Shown here: positions 62,554-64,000 of the stretch, in pieces
How positions within the stretch are numbered: position 1 is the first letter of the stretch
How the letters are laid out: every line of letters starts with the position of its first letter
Assembly: GCA_965242485.1 (NCBI GenBank)
Contig: CBDESM010000003.1
Span: 868,001-932,000 of the forward strand
Reading direction: 5' to 3'
Source of the DNA: CBDESM01 sp965242485
GTDB lineage: Bacteria > Chloroflexota > Dehalococcoidia > Bin125
DNA: 64,000 nucleotides
Translations under genes and position numbers: made by a program
Notes under the pieces: generated by a model
Databases searched by the model: none
What the model was told of the DNA's origin: nothing
Seen by the model: only the letters and a program-made list of their open reading frames with translations

Positions 62554-63093
62554 ATGTCGGAATCCGCGATCTCGGTCCTGATCTGGCTGCATGTGGTCGG
62601 CGTCGCGATCTGGCTGGGCGGCCAGATCGTGACCGCGGCCGCGGTGATCCCGGCGCTGCGCTCGATCGGCGAGCGCGCGCACTGGATCGACGCGCTGGAA
62701 GCGTTCACCAGCCGCTTCGGGAGAATCGGCATCGTCGCGATGATCGTGATCGTGGTCACGGGCGGCGCGATGGTGGACCCGCGGCTGGATATGGCGCGGG
62801 ATTTCGGCGAGAACATCGGCGACGCGCGCTGGGGCGTGATCTTCATCGTCAAGATGTCGCTCTGGTTGGCGATGATCGTCGTGATCGGGCTGCACCAGTT
62901 CGTCTTCGGGCCGCGCCAGCTGGCCTTGGCGCGGGCGGCGATCGCCGCGCACGGCGAGGGCGACGAGGCGGCGCTGGCACGGGTGCGCCGGCTGACCATC
63001 GCGCTCTCGATGATCGGGCTGCTGCTGACGCTGGCGGTGGCCGCGGCCGGCGCCGCGCTGGGCAACCACGGATACTCGATGGCCCCCTCCTGA
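62554..63093 (+). CDS. CopD-like four-helix membrane protein
   Basis: 179-residue membrane protein with four predicted helices (VLIWLHVVGVAIWLGGQIVTAAAVI, IGIVAMIVIVVTGGAMV, WGVIFIVKMSLWLAMIVVIGLHQFVFG, IALSMIGLLLTLAVAAAGAALG). The first-helix LHVVGVAIWLGGQI is close to the CopD/DUF2269 signature LHxxgaaxWxGG and includes a candidate haem or copper His. A second His in helix three (GLHQFVFGPRQLA) fits this group. The role (copper import, haem-linked redox) is unproven. Confidence 0.78.
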   Translation: MSESAISVLIWLHVVGVAIWLGGQIVTAAAVIPALRSIGERAHWIDALEAFTSRFGRIGIVAMIVIVVTGGAMVDPRLDMARDFGENIGDARWGVIFIVKMSLWLAMIVVIGLHQFVFGPRQLALARAAIAAHGEGDEAALARVRRLTIALSMIGLLLTLAVAAAGAALGNHGYSMAPS

Positions 63094-63148
63094 GCGGCGT
63101 CCCCTACCCTGCGCCCGCAGACTTCCGCGCAGCGTTCCGAGGAGCGAC

Positions 63149-64000
63149 ATGACCGACTACGAAGACATCCTGTACGAAATCAAGGGCCGCACGGCGATCG
63201 TGACGCTGAACCGGCCGGAAAAAATGAACGCGCTGAGCCACCGGCTGCGGGCGGAGCTGTTCCACGCGCTCAAGGACGCGGAGGCTGACGACGACGTCCG
63301 CGCCTGCATCATCCGCGGGGCCGGGCGCACGTTCTCGGCCGGCTACGACATCACGCCGGTGCCCAACCTCTCGGAGTCGGACTACCTCGATTACCGCTCC
63401 GGGCTGCCCAGCGTCGGGCCGATCCACCCGGGCCAAGGGCAGTGGCCGCAGCATCTGCTCTCGGGCTACTGGCAGATCTGGGAGCTGACCAAGCCCGTGA
63501 TCGCGCAGGTGCACGGCTACGCGCTGGCCGGCGGCTCCGAGCTGGCCAGCATGTGCGACCTGATGTTCGTCGCCGAAGACGCGATCATCGGCTACCCGCC
63601 GGTGCGCGCGATGACCACGGTCGACGTGCTCTACCACCCGTGGCACATGTCGATGCGCAAGGCGCGCGAGCTCTGCTACACGGGCGACTCCGTCACCGGC
63701 AAGGAGGCGGTCGAGCTGGGCTGGGCCAACCGCGCCCTCCCCGTCGACGAGCTGGCCGGGGAGACGGAGGCGATGGCGGAGCGGATCTCGAACATCGCGC
63801 CCGACATGGTGCAGATGAGCAAGCGCGGGCTCAACCGCGCCTACGAGGTGATGGGCATCCGCACGGCGCTCGCCGTCGGCGCCGACATCCAAGCGCTCTC
63901 GACCTACCGGCCCAGCGCGGGCGAGTTCGGGCGGATCGCGCAGGAGAAGGGGCTCAAGGCCGCGCTCGACTGGCGCGACGGCCCGTTCCAGGATTACGGC
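63149..64000 (+). CDS. Enoyl-CoA hydratase/isomerase family protein (truncated by window edge)
   Basis: Crotonase-fold enzyme. The reading frame starts at ATG 63149, with CGAGGAG just upstream, and is still open at the last base, giving 284 visible residues. Motifs: AIVTLNRPEKMNALSHRLRAEL, the first oxyanion-hole loop GRTFSAGYDI and the second HGYALAGGSELASMCDLMFVAED. The first catalytic Glu position and the LGxxP region are altered (IIGYPPVRAMTT), so hydratase versus another crotonase activity cannot be settled. TACCCT about 40 bases upstream may be a -10 box. Confidence 0.92.
   Translation, partial: MTDYEDILYEIKGRTAIVTLNRPEKMNALSHRLRAELFHALKDAEADDDVRACIIRGAGRTFSAGYDITPVPNLSESDYLDYRSGLPSVGPIHPGQGQWPQHLLSGYWQIWELTKPVIAQVHGYALAGGSELASMCDLMFVAEDAIIGYPPVRAMTTVDVLYHPWHMSMRKARELCYTGDSVTGKEAVELGWANRALPVDELAGETEAMAERISNIAPDMVQMSKRGLNRAYEVMGIRTALAVGADIQALSTYRPSAGEFGRIAQEKGLKAALDWRDGPFQDYG

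Overview
This is a high-GC, very gene-dense bacterial window (about 56 protein genes, no gap longer than about 200 bases, no rRNA, tRNA or CRISPR seen). Several features point to a Chloroflexota-type bacterium: a NuoABCDHJKLMN respiratory operon without nuoEFG, an hrcA-grpE-dnaK-dnaJ-prmA heat-shock operon behind a CIRCE operator, Tat-exported solute-binding lipoproteins, and many acyl-CoA and CoA-transferase type enzymes. This placement is an inference from gene content. No marker gene was compared against a database.

Layout. 0-7.8 kb: the 3' part of secA with an overlapping unknown gene, valS, a tiny unknown gene, an alpha-methylacyl-CoA racemase and a GNAT acetyltransferase. 7.8-18.2 kb: a ten-gene complex I operon behind a recognisable promoter; it lacks nuoE, F, G and also nuoI, and NuoC carries a long low-complexity tail. 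18.2-25.4 kb (minus strand): a Tat lipoprotein solute-binding protein, then a MoxR / DUF58 / transglutaminase-like cluster whose transglutaminase has lost its catalytic Cys and His. 25.5-30.5 kb: an M23 peptidase lipoprotein, rsmE, a degenerate SDR and a low-GC STAS-HATPase-STAS-like regulator. The last two lie between rsmE and prmA, genes that are often adjacent. 30.5-35.3 kb: the CIRCE-controlled chaperone operon.

35.3-46.5 kb: a ketosynthase-like protein without its catalytic residues, a degenerate metallo-beta-lactamase-fold protein, a CocE/NonD hydrolase, a dipeptide-type ABC importer (binding protein and two permeases, no ATPases nearby), an MmcQ-like protein, a phosphotriesterase-family hydrolase, rho and a transaldolase. 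46.5-53.5 kb: a membrane protein, pyrG with an unusual insertion, a ThiS/MoaD-like protein, a RidA-family protein, an M16 peptidase and a CitE-like pair. 53.5-59.2 kb: acyl-CoA metabolism genes mixed with two probable defence or conflict modules. One is a three-gene operon of two tandem Panacea-domain (DUF4065) proteins plus a small RelE/ParE-like protein. The other is a PD-(D/E)XK-like protein facing a Dam-type adenine methylase. 59.2-64 kb: a DUF402 protein, purA, a disordered RGG/RDD-rich protein ending in a nine-cysteine cluster, a CopD-like membrane protein and a partial enoyl-CoA hydratase.

The best candidates for something undescribed are the tandem Panacea triad (54.7-56.2 kb), the disordered Cys-cluster protein (61.3-62.5 kb) and the low-GC STAS-HATPase-STAS-like gene (28.4-29.6 kb). 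A recurring theme is family members whose catalytic residues are replaced: the transglutaminase, ketosynthase, SDR and MBL-fold proteins, and possibly the PD-(D/E)XK protein.
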